A DNA stretch of 64,000 nucleotides, taken from positions 232,808 through 296,807 of the forward strand of contig JAHDIH010000006.1 of assembly GCA_020630875.1 (NCBI GenBank), read 5' to 3'. Below the pieces are notes generated by a model. The model was not told the DNA's origin and made no database searches. It saw nothing but the letters and a program-made list of their open reading frames with translations. Positions 26,801 to 34,938 of this stretch are shown piece by piece. Numbering within the stretch: the first letter of the stretch is position 1; each line of letters starts with the position of its first letter. The translations under genes were made by a program, and so were the position numbers. This DNA is from Deltaproteobacteria bacterium. Its GTDB lineage: Bacteria; Myxococcota_A; Polyangia; Haliangiales; Haliangiaceae.

Positions 26801-27089
26801 AGAATGCGACGATAAGATCTTCGTTGTAGACTACAAAACCGACAGACTCATTGACTATACCGATGAAAGGGTACGAGTCCATACGGAGATGCACTATGGC
26901 GTTCAGGCTGCTCTATACGGCGAAGCCGTTGGGCGAATGTATTCGAAGGCTCAATTGGGGGGAGCAATCTATCTCTATTGTCGAGGGATGGACCGTCAGA
27001 TTCCAGGACAAGGCGTTTCAGTAGTCTCTGTTGACCAAGCCAGAATCATGGCGCAACAAGCCGGCGTGGAAAGGATGCTTCGTGAGTGA
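23808..27089 (+). CDS. recB: Exodeoxyribonuclease V beta subunit RecB
   Basis: 1093 residues from the GTG at 23808, which overlaps the recC stop. An SF1A 3'-5' helicase with nuclease. Walker A EASAGTGKT is near residue 20, with LVTFTEKAAAELRDRI after it. Other helicase motifs are FVDEFQDTD, GDPKQAIYGFRGAD, MTMHAAKGLEA and LLYVAMTRA. The C-terminal RecB nuclease domain keeps its metal ligands: FVHEVLERL, GIIDML and VVDYKTD, so the nuclease should be active. This start is chosen because it leaves the usual short distance to Walker A. Confidence 0.95.
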   Translation: MKPEVLNILDYEKHNVVEASAGTGKTYLIEHAVAELIITKELTIDDILLVTFTEKAAAELRDRIRNILARLCEDKETVIAWGGDAASLSRLRDSSARVLQAPIYTIHGFCLRILRDFAFVSGREFEEEQAERATVFDVVFSKVVREHLAVDPKYVPFLRAWRAHRSTSMLRDQMFSAIRTKGEIRPAYRPENDRRLLLLADSATLKVQMPFLKQAIASSSVHGSSRAKVKRLTEQFLSLMRELRESADVPAFFGSLESEYKGMLDYLDEKLGAATGLGEQLQGVTEIVREVKSLVVPLTAACLSFFVPILEQEMKDYKREQGVLDFQDMLELLAEAIDGENGKQLKDEVGGRYQFVFVDEFQDTDELQWSIFQNLFATEKNKLILVGDPKQAIYGFRGADLQTYFSAKKSIVSNGGNLASLTGNYRSTPGVVDGINLLLSEVFGSFFTGKVRYDKPTVSCSDRQLLLRGQPCVPIVVLAPTPAAGTKLYASDISKQLHHSIAEECKKLLDTNDWDFKDGNHQRALTASDIFILTRTTLESNQIAEVLAQNGIPHSVYKQEGLFQTIEAREILDVLEAIRSPEDVGRRARAMRTRFLGVSLAELKNYKGHSDIIIDDWCLASAELPGLFARILTDTNLTVRLASIAGGERLLTNYQHVFEVLLSEADREGYGLSGVVSFLRKMIRDPHKMRSQNIKRLDVDRESISIMTMHAAKGLEAAVVFLCGGLGGGMRFSQRTYHEGNVRCLEVGPPRASTKAQVEAEAVQEDQRLLYVAMTRAIGRLYLPFVDPAFARSRGGAYTPVNDRLNGIVSGLQRNDALAKKYFSLRKLDAKRSNLRMVSAQSARNPCDLSPLEQSQVDSILMRHNAARVHSYSSLKGSESIKLSDDVVALDDVGGAKLGVFVHEVLERLTQGGATDDVAWLSQVASSDFLKRSVARLGLSPREVERALELVNATWTVPLLIGDKLVGSLSEMKILARESEFFYTAGEETIRGIIDMLVECDDKIFVVDYKTDRLIDYTDERVRVHTEMHYGVQAALYGEAVGRMYSKAQLGGAIYLYCRGMDRQIPGQGVSVVSVDQARIMAQQAGVERMLRE

Positions 27090-28776
27090 GTTTGATAGAG
27101 CTTGTCGCGTGGTTTTAGAAGGCAGCGCTGGCGGGTTGGCCATTGTAGAACAGCTTCTTTCTATGCAATGGACTTTGGGGGATGAGCAGAAAGCCGTGGC
27201 TCGGACCATATTTTCTCATGCGTTGGCCACAGCACATGAAGGTTCGACATGCTTCGATCCGTTAGGACCAGGAGTTACGGACAAATTGGTGCTTATCTAC
27301 AAAGAAGCCAACGTAAAGACGACTAGGAGAAAACTGAAAGAGAAAATTTCAAACCTCATTTCTGACCCTTCTTTTTCTACTTTGTTTGGTGATGATGGCG
27401 ACAGTCGTCCTCTTGTCAGAGTTGGTTCGAGATTGCACGTCCAAAGACTGTGGCTGAGAGAGAGACGAATTGCTGATTGGGTTCGCACTCAAATTGCTCA
27501 ACCTCAACTCGCTCTTGCTGACTTTGTGAATGGCAGCATTAGTGAGGAGCAGGCGCAAGCGGTTTCCATGGCAAGGACCACGCGTCTTGGTATCATTACG
27601 GGAGGTCCAGGAACTGGAAAGACTACGGTTATCGCCGAGGTTGTGAAGGGGTGGATTTCTGATGGCGTTTCTCCTAGTGACATCTTGGTCGCGGCGCCAA
27701 CGGGAAAGGCCGCAAACAGACTCGCTGAGTCGTTGAGACGACAGCAGATAAATGAATCGATAATTCCTACGACACTACACTCCTGCCTTGAGTATTCCCC
27801 CACTCGAGGGTTTGGTCGCAACAGTCGCTTTCCCTTAGGGGCAAAACGGATGATTGTTGACGAGTCCTCCATGGTCGATCTGACTCTGATGGAAGGCCTC
27901 GTGGCGGCACTTCGGTCGGATTGCTTTGTACTTCTGGTGGGCGACGCCGAGCAATTACCTCCAGTGGATGCTGGAGCGCCATTTGCGGACTTAGTAAACC
28001 AGAGTATCGTTCCTAAAGTTTGCTTAACTAAGAACTTTCGAGTGGGCGCTTCTGAAGAAGCCGACCAGATAATTTCCATTGGAACCTCAATAAGGGACGG
28101 ACAAAACCCTCGGCTTGCTACGTTTGAAAAGATTGCAGACGTGAGGGGGGTAGGATTTGTTGAGTTAGATGGCGAGGCCTCCGTGAATCGAATGCTTTTC
28201 GATTGGTGGAACTATTGTGACTATTCCTCTTGGATTCGTGCACTCGAAAATTCAGTAACAGCTGAAGACGAACGTTTGTTGTCAGTCTTATCTGCACTTG
28301 GAAATAATCAATTACTTACCGCAACAAGACAAGGCATCAGAGGTAGTCAGGAAGTCAACAAGCATTTGCTAACCAGTTTCGCTGGAAGGGTCAAACCTGG
28401 AGTACCTATGCTAATTTGCCGGAACGATCGCAGGCTCGGCGTTGCCAACGGTGATGTAGGAGTCGTTTGCGATGACAATGGTGCGCTTAGGTTGGCGCTG
28501 CAGGGGAACGGTGGGGTCCGGCTTTTGCCCCTATCGCAACTGCGCGTGGAACCTGCTTACGCGCTCACGGTACACAAATCTCAAGGCTCGGAGTATGACT
28601 TTTCCGCACTACTGTTACCAGAAAGAAAAAGTCGGGTACTGGACCGTTCGTTGATATACACGGCATTGACCCGCAGTAAAAAAAGAGCAGTGGTGATGGG
28701 GAATCAGAAAGTTTGGGCCATGGGAGTGAAGTCTTCCTTGACGCGAGAAACCGGTTTGGGCAGTCTTCTTTCATGA
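27082..28776 (+). CDS. recD: Exodeoxyribonuclease V alpha subunit RecD
   Basis: 564 residues from the GTG at 27082, overlapping recB by 8 bp; a longer in-frame reading inside recB is unlikely. The 5'-3' SF1B helicase of RecBCD. Motifs: GIITGGPGTGKTTVIAEV, APTGKAANRLAESL, a VDESSMVD Walker B, LVGDAEQLPPVDAG, and the C-terminal ALTVHKSQGSEYD and YTALTRSK. Together with recC and recB the window encodes a full RecBCD rather than AddAB or AdnAB. Its stop overlaps the start of a small zinc-ribbon gene. Confidence 0.95.
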   Translation: MSEFDRACRVVLEGSAGGLAIVEQLLSMQWTLGDEQKAVARTIFSHALATAHEGSTCFDPLGPGVTDKLVLIYKEANVKTTRRKLKEKISNLISDPSFSTLFGDDGDSRPLVRVGSRLHVQRLWLRERRIADWVRTQIAQPQLALADFVNGSISEEQAQAVSMARTTRLGIITGGPGTGKTTVIAEVVKGWISDGVSPSDILVAAPTGKAANRLAESLRRQQINESIIPTTLHSCLEYSPTRGFGRNSRFPLGAKRMIVDESSMVDLTLMEGLVAALRSDCFVLLVGDAEQLPPVDAGAPFADLVNQSIVPKVCLTKNFRVGASEEADQIISIGTSIRDGQNPRLATFEKIADVRGVGFVELDGEASVNRMLFDWWNYCDYSSWIRALENSVTAEDERLLSVLSALGNNQLLTATRQGIRGSQEVNKHLLTSFAGRVKPGVPMLICRNDRRLGVANGDVGVVCDDNGALRLALQGNGGVRLLPLSQLRVEPAYALTVHKSQGSEYDFSALLLPERKSRVLDRSLIYTALTRSKKRAVVMGNQKVWAMGVKSSLTRETGLGSLLS

Positions 28777-28925
28777 AAGGTTCCGAAACTTGCGATCACG
28801 ACGTGATTCTGAACGGGGTCTGTTACTTTTGCGAGCAAGAAATCACCGAGGTCGCGAAAACTGCTACAAGTAGGCTCGTTTCCATCAGGAAACGGGCAAA
28901 TCCGCCCAAAGATCCCGACGAATAG
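28773..28925 (+). CDS. 50-residue zinc-ribbon-like protein coupled to recD
   Basis: 50 residues. The ATG overlaps the recD stop as ATGA. The N-terminal half contains CDHDVILNGVCYFCEQEI, a Cys/His set (C-x-H...C-x2-C) that could bind one zinc. The C-terminal half is basic (SRLVSIRKRANPPKDPDE), which would suit nucleic-acid contact. It has no recognisable family. The tight coupling argues that it is real and cotranslated with RecD. Whether it takes part in the nuclease complex is only inference. Confidence 0.6.
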   Translation: MKGSETCDHDVILNGVCYFCEQEITEVAKTATSRLVSIRKRANPPKDPDE

Positions 28926-28941
28926 GCTACAATAATGTGGG

Positions 28942-30357
28942 GTGGCTCAGACGCTAATCACATTTGAGGATGTTGCTTTGGGCATGCAATATCAAGAGAA
29001 GCTAGATGCCGCGGGACACGCATCTCATTGGGAGCGTGGTGCATTACCTGGCAACACGACGCATGCGTGGCAATGCGTAGTCATCGAAGCCGATAGTCAC
29101 CTAAAAGTATTGCCTCAAATCGTTCAGCAATGGCGAAATAGATTGCCAATGCCGGCGATTGTGGCTTGTACCGAAAATCAAGTCGTAGCCCAGCGCTGTC
29201 ACAGCTTGGGGGTTTCGGTGATCAACTCATCGATGTCTGGTGACGTGCTTGTAAACATCATCGCTCGAGCCTACAAATTCCGCTGCAGTAGCGAGATGAG
29301 CGTCGCAATGGCATTGGCTCATCTAGAATTGAAACCGGCAGCTACCTTTGGAGACAACGCGCTGAGGATTGTTGCGCAACTACCGTCCTCGGATTTGCAA
29401 GTAGTCAGAGCAGCCCTGCAACGAGAAGCGAATAAATATCCCTCCACTACCCAGCATTTGCAGTTTTTGCGTCATCATCGAGTGCTGACCGTAGGAGATC
29501 TTGAGTTTCTTAATCATGCCGAGGGACATCTCAGCCTCAAGTCTTTACTCAGTCTTGGGCCCATCGACGTCTGGAGGTCCGCGCGTCTTTTATGGGGATT
29601 GGTTAGCGTTGGTGCTGTGGCGCTGTCTGAAGATCCAATCGCGCTTACTCCACTATCGGTGAACACAGCGCAGCTAAGAAGAAGTCTGAGAACGAGACGC
29701 GACAGACTCGCTCGCGCCACTTACTACGATGTGCTGGAGGTATTACCTTCTGCAGAGGACCAAGAAATCGAAGTAGCAGCCAGGCAATTGGCGTTTCTGT
29801 TTCATCCGGATCAGTTCAAGAGTATCGACATTGCCGATCTCGCGCCGGTAGTCGAACCAATTTGGACTCAGGTGTTGAAGGCCCGCAAAACTTTGCTCGA
29901 CATGGTGGAAAGGCGAAAATACAACGACTGGCTTCAGCAACACTTGGCTGAACTTGACACGCCTTGGTTGGCCGAGGGGGAAAATCCTGAGATCGCAAAA
30001 AGAGCGTATTCGGAAGGGCAGTCGGCACTTATGTCAGGGGATGTTCACAGGGCTGTTTCTCTTTTGGCAAAGGCGGCCCGCTGTCATCCTACTCATCCTA
30101 TTTACGAAACAACGCTATGCTGGGCTCGGTATCGGAGCAGGGCTAGTGAGCCAGGGGTGGTCACCAAAGAGCGTGAGTTGGCAGAACAGTCTCTTTTAGG
30201 GCGTCGACCATTCCCTCAAGCTCTTATGCCAACGGCTCTACTTTGCTTAGCTGACGGAAAGCCAGGACTTTCCCAGTGGTATGCACAACTTGCACTGAAA
30301 ATCGCTCCCAATTATCAACAAGCGCGGCTGTTGTTAGAGCGCATTAATGCGGGATAA
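28942..30357 (+). CDS. DnaJ-domain regulatory protein with TPR-like C-terminus
   Basis: 471 residues from the GTG at 28942. Residues 40-115 resemble a degenerate response-regulator receiver, and 120-225 a helical/winged segment of the type seen in DUF4388-like myxobacterial proteins. Residues 250-330 are a J-domain: TYYDVLEVLPSAEDQEIE, then LFHPDQF with the HPD motif that stimulates Hsp70 ATPase. The end (about 345-471) is helical with two TPR-like units. It may be an Hsp70 co-chaperone in a regulatory pathway. TACAAT (28928-28933) ends 8 nt before the start and no Shine-Dalgarno is present. Confidence 0.7.
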   Translation: MAQTLITFEDVALGMQYQEKLDAAGHASHWERGALPGNTTHAWQCVVIEADSHLKVLPQIVQQWRNRLPMPAIVACTENQVVAQRCHSLGVSVINSSMSGDVLVNIIARAYKFRCSSEMSVAMALAHLELKPAATFGDNALRIVAQLPSSDLQVVRAALQREANKYPSTTQHLQFLRHHRVLTVGDLEFLNHAEGHLSLKSLLSLGPIDVWRSARLLWGLVSVGAVALSEDPIALTPLSVNTAQLRRSLRTRRDRLARATYYDVLEVLPSAEDQEIEVAARQLAFLFHPDQFKSIDIADLAPVVEPIWTQVLKARKTLLDMVERRKYNDWLQQHLAELDTPWLAEGENPEIAKRAYSEGQSALMSGDVHRAVSLLAKAARCHPTHPIYETTLCWARYRSRASEPGVVTKERELAEQSLLGRRPFPQALMPTALLCLADGKPGLSQWYAQLALKIAPNYQQARLLLERINAG

Positions 30358-30383
30358 GTGCTGTTGCCGAGGCGCTGGGCCCT

Positions 30384-30842
30384 GTGGTACCCACAATAAT
30401 CCAAGCAGCCAAGTTACATAGTTCGCAATGGTGGGTTCTCAGGTCGTACTTACTCGTGTGTGGGGCAATTCTGCTAATTGGAGCGGCGTGGTCCAACGGT
30501 GCTATCAGCGAATTGCTTGGCGCTCCTTACTTTGAGCTGTTCCGTAAGTCCAACGATTTAGTGGTAATAGGTGGACCTCTTTGGTGCATGGGGGGAGCGC
30601 TTATTTGCATTATCTTGTTTGGATTTTCTATTGCACGAAGACCCCTCTCTCTCATCTTGGGAACGGTCTGGACCTTTTTCGTGATCTGCTTTTGTTTTTA
30701 CTCGCTAGGTAAGGTGTCCGTTGTAGGACTAGGTGGCGACTACCTTGCAAGCTTCAAAGCTTGCGTCATGCCGCTGGCTGGGCTTAGCGGTGCGGTGCTC
30801 GTGTGGCTTGTGGTTTGTGGTCTAGTGCTTCGGCGCAACTAG
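30384..30842 (+). CDS. Four-helix inner-membrane protein
   Basis: About 152 residues with four hydrophobic segments (roughly 20-42, 60-85, 90-112 and 128-149). No motif allows a family assignment. The GTG at 30384 is a weak start: no Shine-Dalgarno or -10 is apparent, and it lies 26 bp after the DnaJ gene, so it may be cotranscribed. The last codons fall in a 17-bp tandem duplication and overlap the 3' end of the convergent transglycosylase gene by 4 bp. Confidence 0.55.
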   Translation: MVPTIIQAAKLHSSQWWVLRSYLLVCGAILLIGAAWSNGAISELLGAPYFELFRKSNDLVVIGGPLWCMGGALICIILFGFSIARRPLSLILGTVWTFFVICFCFYSLGKVSVVGLGGDYLASFKACVMPLAGLSGAVLVWLVVCGLVLRRN

Positions 30843-30860
30843 TGCTTCGGCGCAACTAGT
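30822..30860. repeat. 17-bp tandem duplication at the junction of two convergent genes
   Basis: The unit AGTGCTTCGGCGCAACT occurs at 30824-30840 and again at 30841-30857, with partial copies on both sides (about 2.3 copies in all). It spans the stop codons of both convergent genes, so it changes the C-terminal residues of both reading frames. Confidence 0.95.
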
Positions 30861-31492
30861 TCTTTTTTGCGAAACCTGTCGTACTGCTTAAGCACCATGC
30901 GAAGGTACTTTTGAGTATTTTTGTAAGGTGGTATTTGATTCCCATATTTTTTTAGCGAACCCGGGCCAGCGTGGTACGCCGCGATCGTTTTTAAGGTGTC
31001 GCCTTTGTAACGATTGGCGAGAATCCTTAAGTAGCGTGTGCCCCCCAAAATGCATTGCTCAGGATCGTGCGGGTCGTTAACTCCCATTTCCTTTGCTGCT
31101 GCGGGCATTAGTTGCATGAGTCCACGAGCCCCTACCGAAGAAACGACTCGCGGGTCGTAATCCGATTCTACTTTGATCACCGCACGAATTAATGTTTCAG
31201 GAATTTGGTAAAGCTGCGACGCGTTTTTAATGTAGGCGTCGTATCGAGAATACCTTGCCGGTGAACGGTCTTTGGCTGGAACCGCGTCACAACGTTCACA
31301 AGCGCCACGTTTCGCCGCAGGTTTAGAGGTTGCTGATGGCTTTTCTTTGAGTATTCGCTTCCACTTTTTTCTAGTCTTACCTTTGGGTTTGATGTTCGTG
31401 AAGTGGGTAACGCCTGCGCTGTCAATGTAGGAAAAAATATCTCCGTGGGCTGATATTGATAGAGTAAGTAGTAATATGCTTAGCCCGCGCAT
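30839..31492 (-). CDS. Lytic transglycosylase with DUF4124 and SLT domains
   Basis: About 217 residues. A signal peptide (MRGLSILLLTLSISAHG) is followed by a short DUF4124-like strand pair IFSYIDSAGVTHFTN. After a basic linker with a CERC motif comes an SLT (Slt70/MltC-type) domain. Catalytic Glu in VIKVESDYDP (about 115), then SSVGARGLMQLMP, LGGTRYLRIL and TIAAYHAGPGSL. It cleaves the MurNAc-GlcNAc bond of peptidoglycan in the periplasm. The second of two adjacent ATGs (31492) is preferred because TAAAAT (31499-31504) ends 6 nt before it. Confidence 0.88.
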   Translation of the reverse strand: MRGLSILLLTLSISAHGDIFSYIDSAGVTHFTNIKPKGKTRKKWKRILKEKPSATSKPAAKRGACERCDAVPAKDRSPARYSRYDAYIKNASQLYQIPETLIRAVIKVESDYDPRVVSSVGARGLMQLMPAAAKEMGVNDPHDPEQCILGGTRYLRILANRYKGDTLKTIAAYHAGPGSLKKYGNQIPPYKNTQKYLRMVLKQYDRFRKKELVAPKH

Positions 31493-31566
31493 CATTAAAT
31501 TTTACCGCGAGTGCAACGTTTTCGCAAAAACCAGCGCTATTTTTTCGATTCTTGATAGACTTAGGC

Positions 31567-33159
31567 GTGACTGAGACCATTGCTACAGACTACCTCGTTC
31601 TTGGATCCGGAATATCCGGCCTCTATTTCGCTCTTAACGCTGCTGAGCACGGCAAGGTGACCATTGTCACCAAAAGAAAGGTTCGCGACAGTAATACCAA
31701 TTGGGCGCAAGGAGGAATAGCAGCGGTTCTTGGCGAGGACGACTCGGTTGACGATCATGTCGCGGATACTCTGGTTGTAGGGGACGGGCTTTGCGATGAG
31801 GAAGTGGTAAGAATTACGATTGCTGAAGGAATCGGGCACGTTCATCGCTTGGTAGAGCTTGGTACTCGTTTTGCCAGAGAAGACGATGGTAGTTTTGAAC
31901 TTACAAGAGAAGGCGGCCATAACAAAAGACGGGTGGCCCATTACCAGGACATCACTGGAGCTGAGATTCAGAGGGCGCTACACGAAGCGGTTGAAAAACA
32001 TCCCAATATTTCAATTTTGGAGGAGCACATTGCTATCGATCTTTTGTCTCGCGCAAAGTTCGGCAGCGAGACGGGATGCTTTGGTGCTTTCGTGCTGGAT
32101 AACAAGTCGGGAAACGTCAAAGCAATCTACGCAAAAGCAACGATTCTAGCCACGGGAGGAGCGGGGAAGGTCTACGTGTATACCTCCAATCCTGATGTGG
32201 CAACTGGCGATGGAATTGCAATGGCCTATCGCATCGGTGCCAACGTTTCCAATATGGAATTCGTCCAATTCCATCCCACCGTACTATTCCACCCCCACGC
32301 CAAATCTTTTCTGATTTCTGAAGCCTTGCGAGGAGAGGGGGGAATACTGAAGCTTCGTGACGGGTCGACGTTCATGGAAAATTATCATCCTCTTAAATCG
32401 TTGGGGCCGCGGGACGTTGTAGCGAGGGCCATCGATAATGAACTGAAGAAGTCGGGAGAACCTAGCGTTCACTTAGACATGACCCACCTTGACGATGACT
32501 TCGTTCGCGAACGCTTCCCCAATATCGCAAGACGCTGTGCTGAACTCGGAATCGATATTACGAAAACACCTATCCCGGTGGTCCCCGCCGCTCACTATCA
32601 ATGCGGTGGTATCGAGGTTGATCACAATGGGCAAACATCAGTTCCGCATTTATTCGCAATTGGTGAAGTCGCGTGGACAGGACTTCATGGCGCGTGTCGT
32701 TTGGCGTCCAATTCACTTTTGGAAGGGCTTGTGTTTGCATCACGGGCGGCTGACGTTGTGAAGGACATCAACGATCCTTTGCCACAAGGCGAGGCGCAAT
32801 GGCTCTCAGGGGATGCCACCGATTCCGACGATGCCATTGTAGTGTCTCTCAACTGGGATGAAATCAGGCGTTTGATGTGGAGCTACGTTGGAATTGTTCG
32901 CAGCAACAAGAGACTCGAACGAGCGAGAAGAAGGATCGAGCTGCTTCGCAATGAGATTCGGGAATACTATTGGGACTTCAAGGTATCTGCAGATATGATC
33001 GAGCTCAGGAACCTAGCATTGGTGGCCCATCTGATTATCGAGAGTGCCTCTCGCCGGAGAGAGTCTCGGGGGCTGCATTACACGTTAGACTTTCCTGAGA
33101 AATCGGACACGGTAGAGAATACAGTGCTTCATAAAAGCGATGGTCCAAGCCCCCGCTGA
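31567..33159 (+). CDS. nadB: L-aspartate oxidase
   Basis: 530 residues. FAD enzyme that oxidises L-aspartate to iminoaspartate, the first step of NAD synthesis. FAD-binding VLGSGISGLYFAL is at the N-terminus, with SNTNWAQGGIAAVL and the GHNKRRVAH region of this family. ATGGAGKVY, FVQFHPT and the C-terminal HGACRLASNSLLEGLVF are also present. nadA and nadC are not in the window. The GTG at 31567 is preferred over the TTG 15 bp upstream because TAGACT (31556-31561) would be the -10 and ends 5 nt before it. Confidence 0.93.
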   Translation: MTETIATDYLVLGSGISGLYFALNAAEHGKVTIVTKRKVRDSNTNWAQGGIAAVLGEDDSVDDHVADTLVVGDGLCDEEVVRITIAEGIGHVHRLVELGTRFAREDDGSFELTREGGHNKRRVAHYQDITGAEIQRALHEAVEKHPNISILEEHIAIDLLSRAKFGSETGCFGAFVLDNKSGNVKAIYAKATILATGGAGKVYVYTSNPDVATGDGIAMAYRIGANVSNMEFVQFHPTVLFHPHAKSFLISEALRGEGGILKLRDGSTFMENYHPLKSLGPRDVVARAIDNELKKSGEPSVHLDMTHLDDDFVRERFPNIARRCAELGIDITKTPIPVVPAAHYQCGGIEVDHNGQTSVPHLFAIGEVAWTGLHGACRLASNSLLEGLVFASRAADVVKDINDPLPQGEAQWLSGDATDSDDAIVVSLNWDEIRRLMWSYVGIVRSNKRLERARRRIELLRNEIREYYWDFKVSADMIELRNLALVAHLIIESASRRRESRGLHYTLDFPEKSDTVENTVLHKSDGPSPR

Positions 33160-33460
33160 CTAGGTGGCTACTGCAGTTGCCGCGAACGTTTGTTGGGGGG
33201 ATGTGAACAGATGGTTACTCTAAATGCTGTAAGTACAGGTAGTCTCGTCGCGTACCTCTTGGCATGGCAAATGCACTAGGTAAGGGAGCAAGGTAACTCT
33301 CTCTAAAAACAAAAATCGACAACTTGGCTATACACCATGTCACCCCCACCTTGTCCAGCTGCCTTTTGGCAGCTGTTCTCACTTTCGGTTCATCCTGTTG
33401 TTCCTACGTTTCAAAATACAGACATTGGAGAAAACACTGAAAAACGGCTATGTTCCAACG
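33160..33460. other. Intergenic region with an 8-bp hairpin
   Basis: 301 bp between nadB and a lipoprotein gene. It contains a perfect stem, CAGCTGCC (33356-33363) TTTT GGCAGCTG (33368-33375), with no clear U-tract on either strand, so it is at best a weak terminator. TTGGAG (33425-33430), an 18-nt spacer and TATGTT (33449-33454) form the likely promoter of the next gene. I see nothing coding here. Confidence 0.6.
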
Positions 33461-34099
33461 GTGACTCGACTATTCGCTATATCTTTGTTGCTTGGTTGCG
33501 CCGTCAAAGGTGGACCTCCACCGGTTGAAGACGTCACAAAGTATTTGGCGGCAGACAAACCAACGAAAATCAAGAAACTCCTGTCTAGCCAGCAACAGAC
33601 GGTAGCGGATCGCAAGGGGTACAGTCGTTTATGGCAAGAGCGAAAAAGTGAACGCATGGCTCAAGTCGCTAAGCTGAAAGAAGGGAAGGGGCAGGCCCTG
33701 GCCAAAGCTACCGGAGACAAAGGGGCGGTGGTCCTGCTACGTGAGGCCTCGGGGTGGCGATTGCAGGCCCCTTTCTGGCAACCTACCGGAACTTCTAGTC
33801 CACGAGCTTCGATGAGGCAGCTGGCGAACGCTCTGGCTAGGTCGGATTGGGGGGCAATCGTTGGGTTATTGACTAGAGAACGACAAGAGCAACTAGGCGA
33901 TGCCATGCTGACTTTACTCGGAAGTATAGGAAAATACTCTGAAAATGCCTTTCTCAGCAACGATGGAACCCGAGCTTCCTTGCGATGGACCGAAAACAAT
34001 ATTCATTTTAAGCTCGATTTCTTGCTTGAGGACGGTCAGTGGCGCTTAAACGATCTGCACATTCAGCGACTAAACGAGCGTGAGTCAGTGTTCGAATGA
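33461..34099 (+). CDS. Lipoprotein with NTF2-like C-terminal domain
   Basis: 212 residues from the GTG at 33461. The start MTRLFAISLLLGC is a clear lipoprotein signal (lipobox LLGC). A charged helical middle part (Lys/Gln-rich, about 30-85) is followed by about 110 residues with the helix-then-curved-sheet pattern of NTF2-like domains: LANALARSDWGAIVGLLT, then RASLRWTENNIHFKLDFLL and WRLNDLHI. TATGTT ends 6 nt before the GTG, with TTGGAG 18 nt further upstream. This supports the start and a leaderless transcript. Function unknown. Confidence 0.65.
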   Translation: MTRLFAISLLLGCAVKGGPPPVEDVTKYLAADKPTKIKKLLSSQQQTVADRKGYSRLWQERKSERMAQVAKLKEGKGQALAKATGDKGAVVLLREASGWRLQAPFWQPTGTSSPRASMRQLANALARSDWGAIVGLLTRERQEQLGDAMLTLLGSIGKYSENAFLSNDGTRASLRWTENNIHFKLDFLLEDGQWRLNDLHIQRLNERESVFE

Positions 34100-34252
34100 A
34101 AGAATTGGTCTCGTAACCTGCTGAAATTTATTGTTTTTGGATTCCGGTTCACAGTTAAGGGTTTAAGTTGGCGCCGGAATATGGCAGTATACGGAAACTT
34201 AGTCGAAGGTAAGCGTTTTACATACGTGGGAATGTACGGTAACTAAAAGTCG

Positions 34253-34258
34253 TACAAT
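34253..34258 (+). promoter_or_regulatory. Candidate -10 element of carD
   Basis: TACAAT lies 43 nt before the carD start. Unlike many genes here, carD would then have an ordinary leader of about 35 nt with an AGAGGTG Shine-Dalgarno. I see no convincing -35 hexamer. Confidence 0.4.
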
Positions 34259-34301
34259 GCATGAATGGCGTTCTTCGGCTGAACGAAAGAGGTGTTCGTA
34301 T

Positions 34302-34787
34302 ATGGAATTTACAATTGGCGAAATGACAGTTTATCCGGTACTCGGCGTTGCTGAGGTAATCGGAATCGAAAATAAAGAGATCAGCTCGACAGTCTGCTCT
34401 TTCTACGTGCTGAAGCTCATGGACAGCGACCGCCAAATTTTAGTCCCCAAGGACCGTGCAGATCAGGTAGGTTTGCGACCCATCGCAAACGGTGAAGAAG
34501 TCGAGGAAGTGTTTGAGATTCTTCGCGAGCAAGACGTACATATCGATAAACAGACATGGAATCGTCGCTATAGGGGATTCATGGAAAAAATCAAGACCGG
34601 TTCTCTTTTCGAGGTCGCTGAGGTGTTCCGGGATCTCTACCGACTCAAAAGCACTAAAACGTTATCTTTCGGGGAACGTCGCATGCTGGAAGACGCCAAA
34701 AACTTGATCGTCAAAGAGCTCTGCGTAGCTCAGAACTGGTCAGAAACGCAGGTTGAAGAACAACTGGAGAAAGCTTTCGCAGCTTAG
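34302..34787 (+). CDS. CarD/CdnL-family transcription regulator
   Basis: 161 residues. CarD/CdnL proteins bind the RNA polymerase beta subunit and stabilise open promoter complexes. The N-terminal RNAP-interaction domain is recognisable: FTIGEMTVYPVLGVAEVIGI, then FYVLKLMDSDRQILVPKDRADQVGLRPI. A helical C-terminal domain holds WNRRYRGFMEKIKTGS and LSFGERRMLEDAKNLIVKEL, both family-typical. The length fits CdnL rather than the larger CarD. The ATG at 34302 has a GAGGTG Shine-Dalgarno. It is followed by a strong terminator. Confidence 0.93.
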   Translation: MEFTIGEMTVYPVLGVAEVIGIENKEISSTVCSFYVLKLMDSDRQILVPKDRADQVGLRPIANGEEVEEVFEILREQDVHIDKQTWNRRYRGFMEKIKTGSLFEVAEVFRDLYRLKSTKTLSFGERRMLEDAKNLIVKELCVAQNWSETQVEEQLEKAFAA

Positions 34788-34809
34788 CTCAAACATAAAT
34801 CCGATTCTG

Positions 34810-34846
34810 GCCCCAATTGCTCTCCCGCAGTTGGGGCTGATTTTTT
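34810..34846 (+). terminator. Rho-independent terminator after carD
   Basis: Stem GCCCCAATTGC (34810-34820), loop TCTCCC, and returning arm GCAGTTGGGGC (34827-34837). This gives 11 pairs with one G-U wobble, followed by TGA and six Ts (34841-34846). It separates carD from the nuo operon. Confidence 0.9.
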
Positions 34847-34898
34847 GAATCCTCCTTTCCGAATTCGCAAATGAATTAGGTTACGTTGCCTTCTGGGA

Positions 34899-34930
34899 TT
34901 GACCGGTATTTGCTTTATCTGCTCTATAAT
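34899..34930 (+). promoter_or_regulatory. Candidate promoter of the nuo operon
   Basis: A perfect TATAAT (34925-34930) ends 8 nt before the TTG start of nuoA. TTGACC (34899-34904) lies 20 nt upstream, longer than the ideal 17. The predicted transcript would start almost at the start codon, so nuoA may be leaderless. Confidence 0.6.
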
Positions 34931-34938
34931 GCGGCGAA

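Noticed and set aside
27031..27081. Longer RecD reading starting at 27031 inside recB
   Set aside because: GTG 27082 gives the usual small overlap and a sensible N-terminus; the extra residues read as recB in another frame.
33356..33375. Rho-independent terminator of nadB
   Set aside because: The 8-bp stem is perfect, but neither strand has a T-run after it, so it is listed only as a hairpin.
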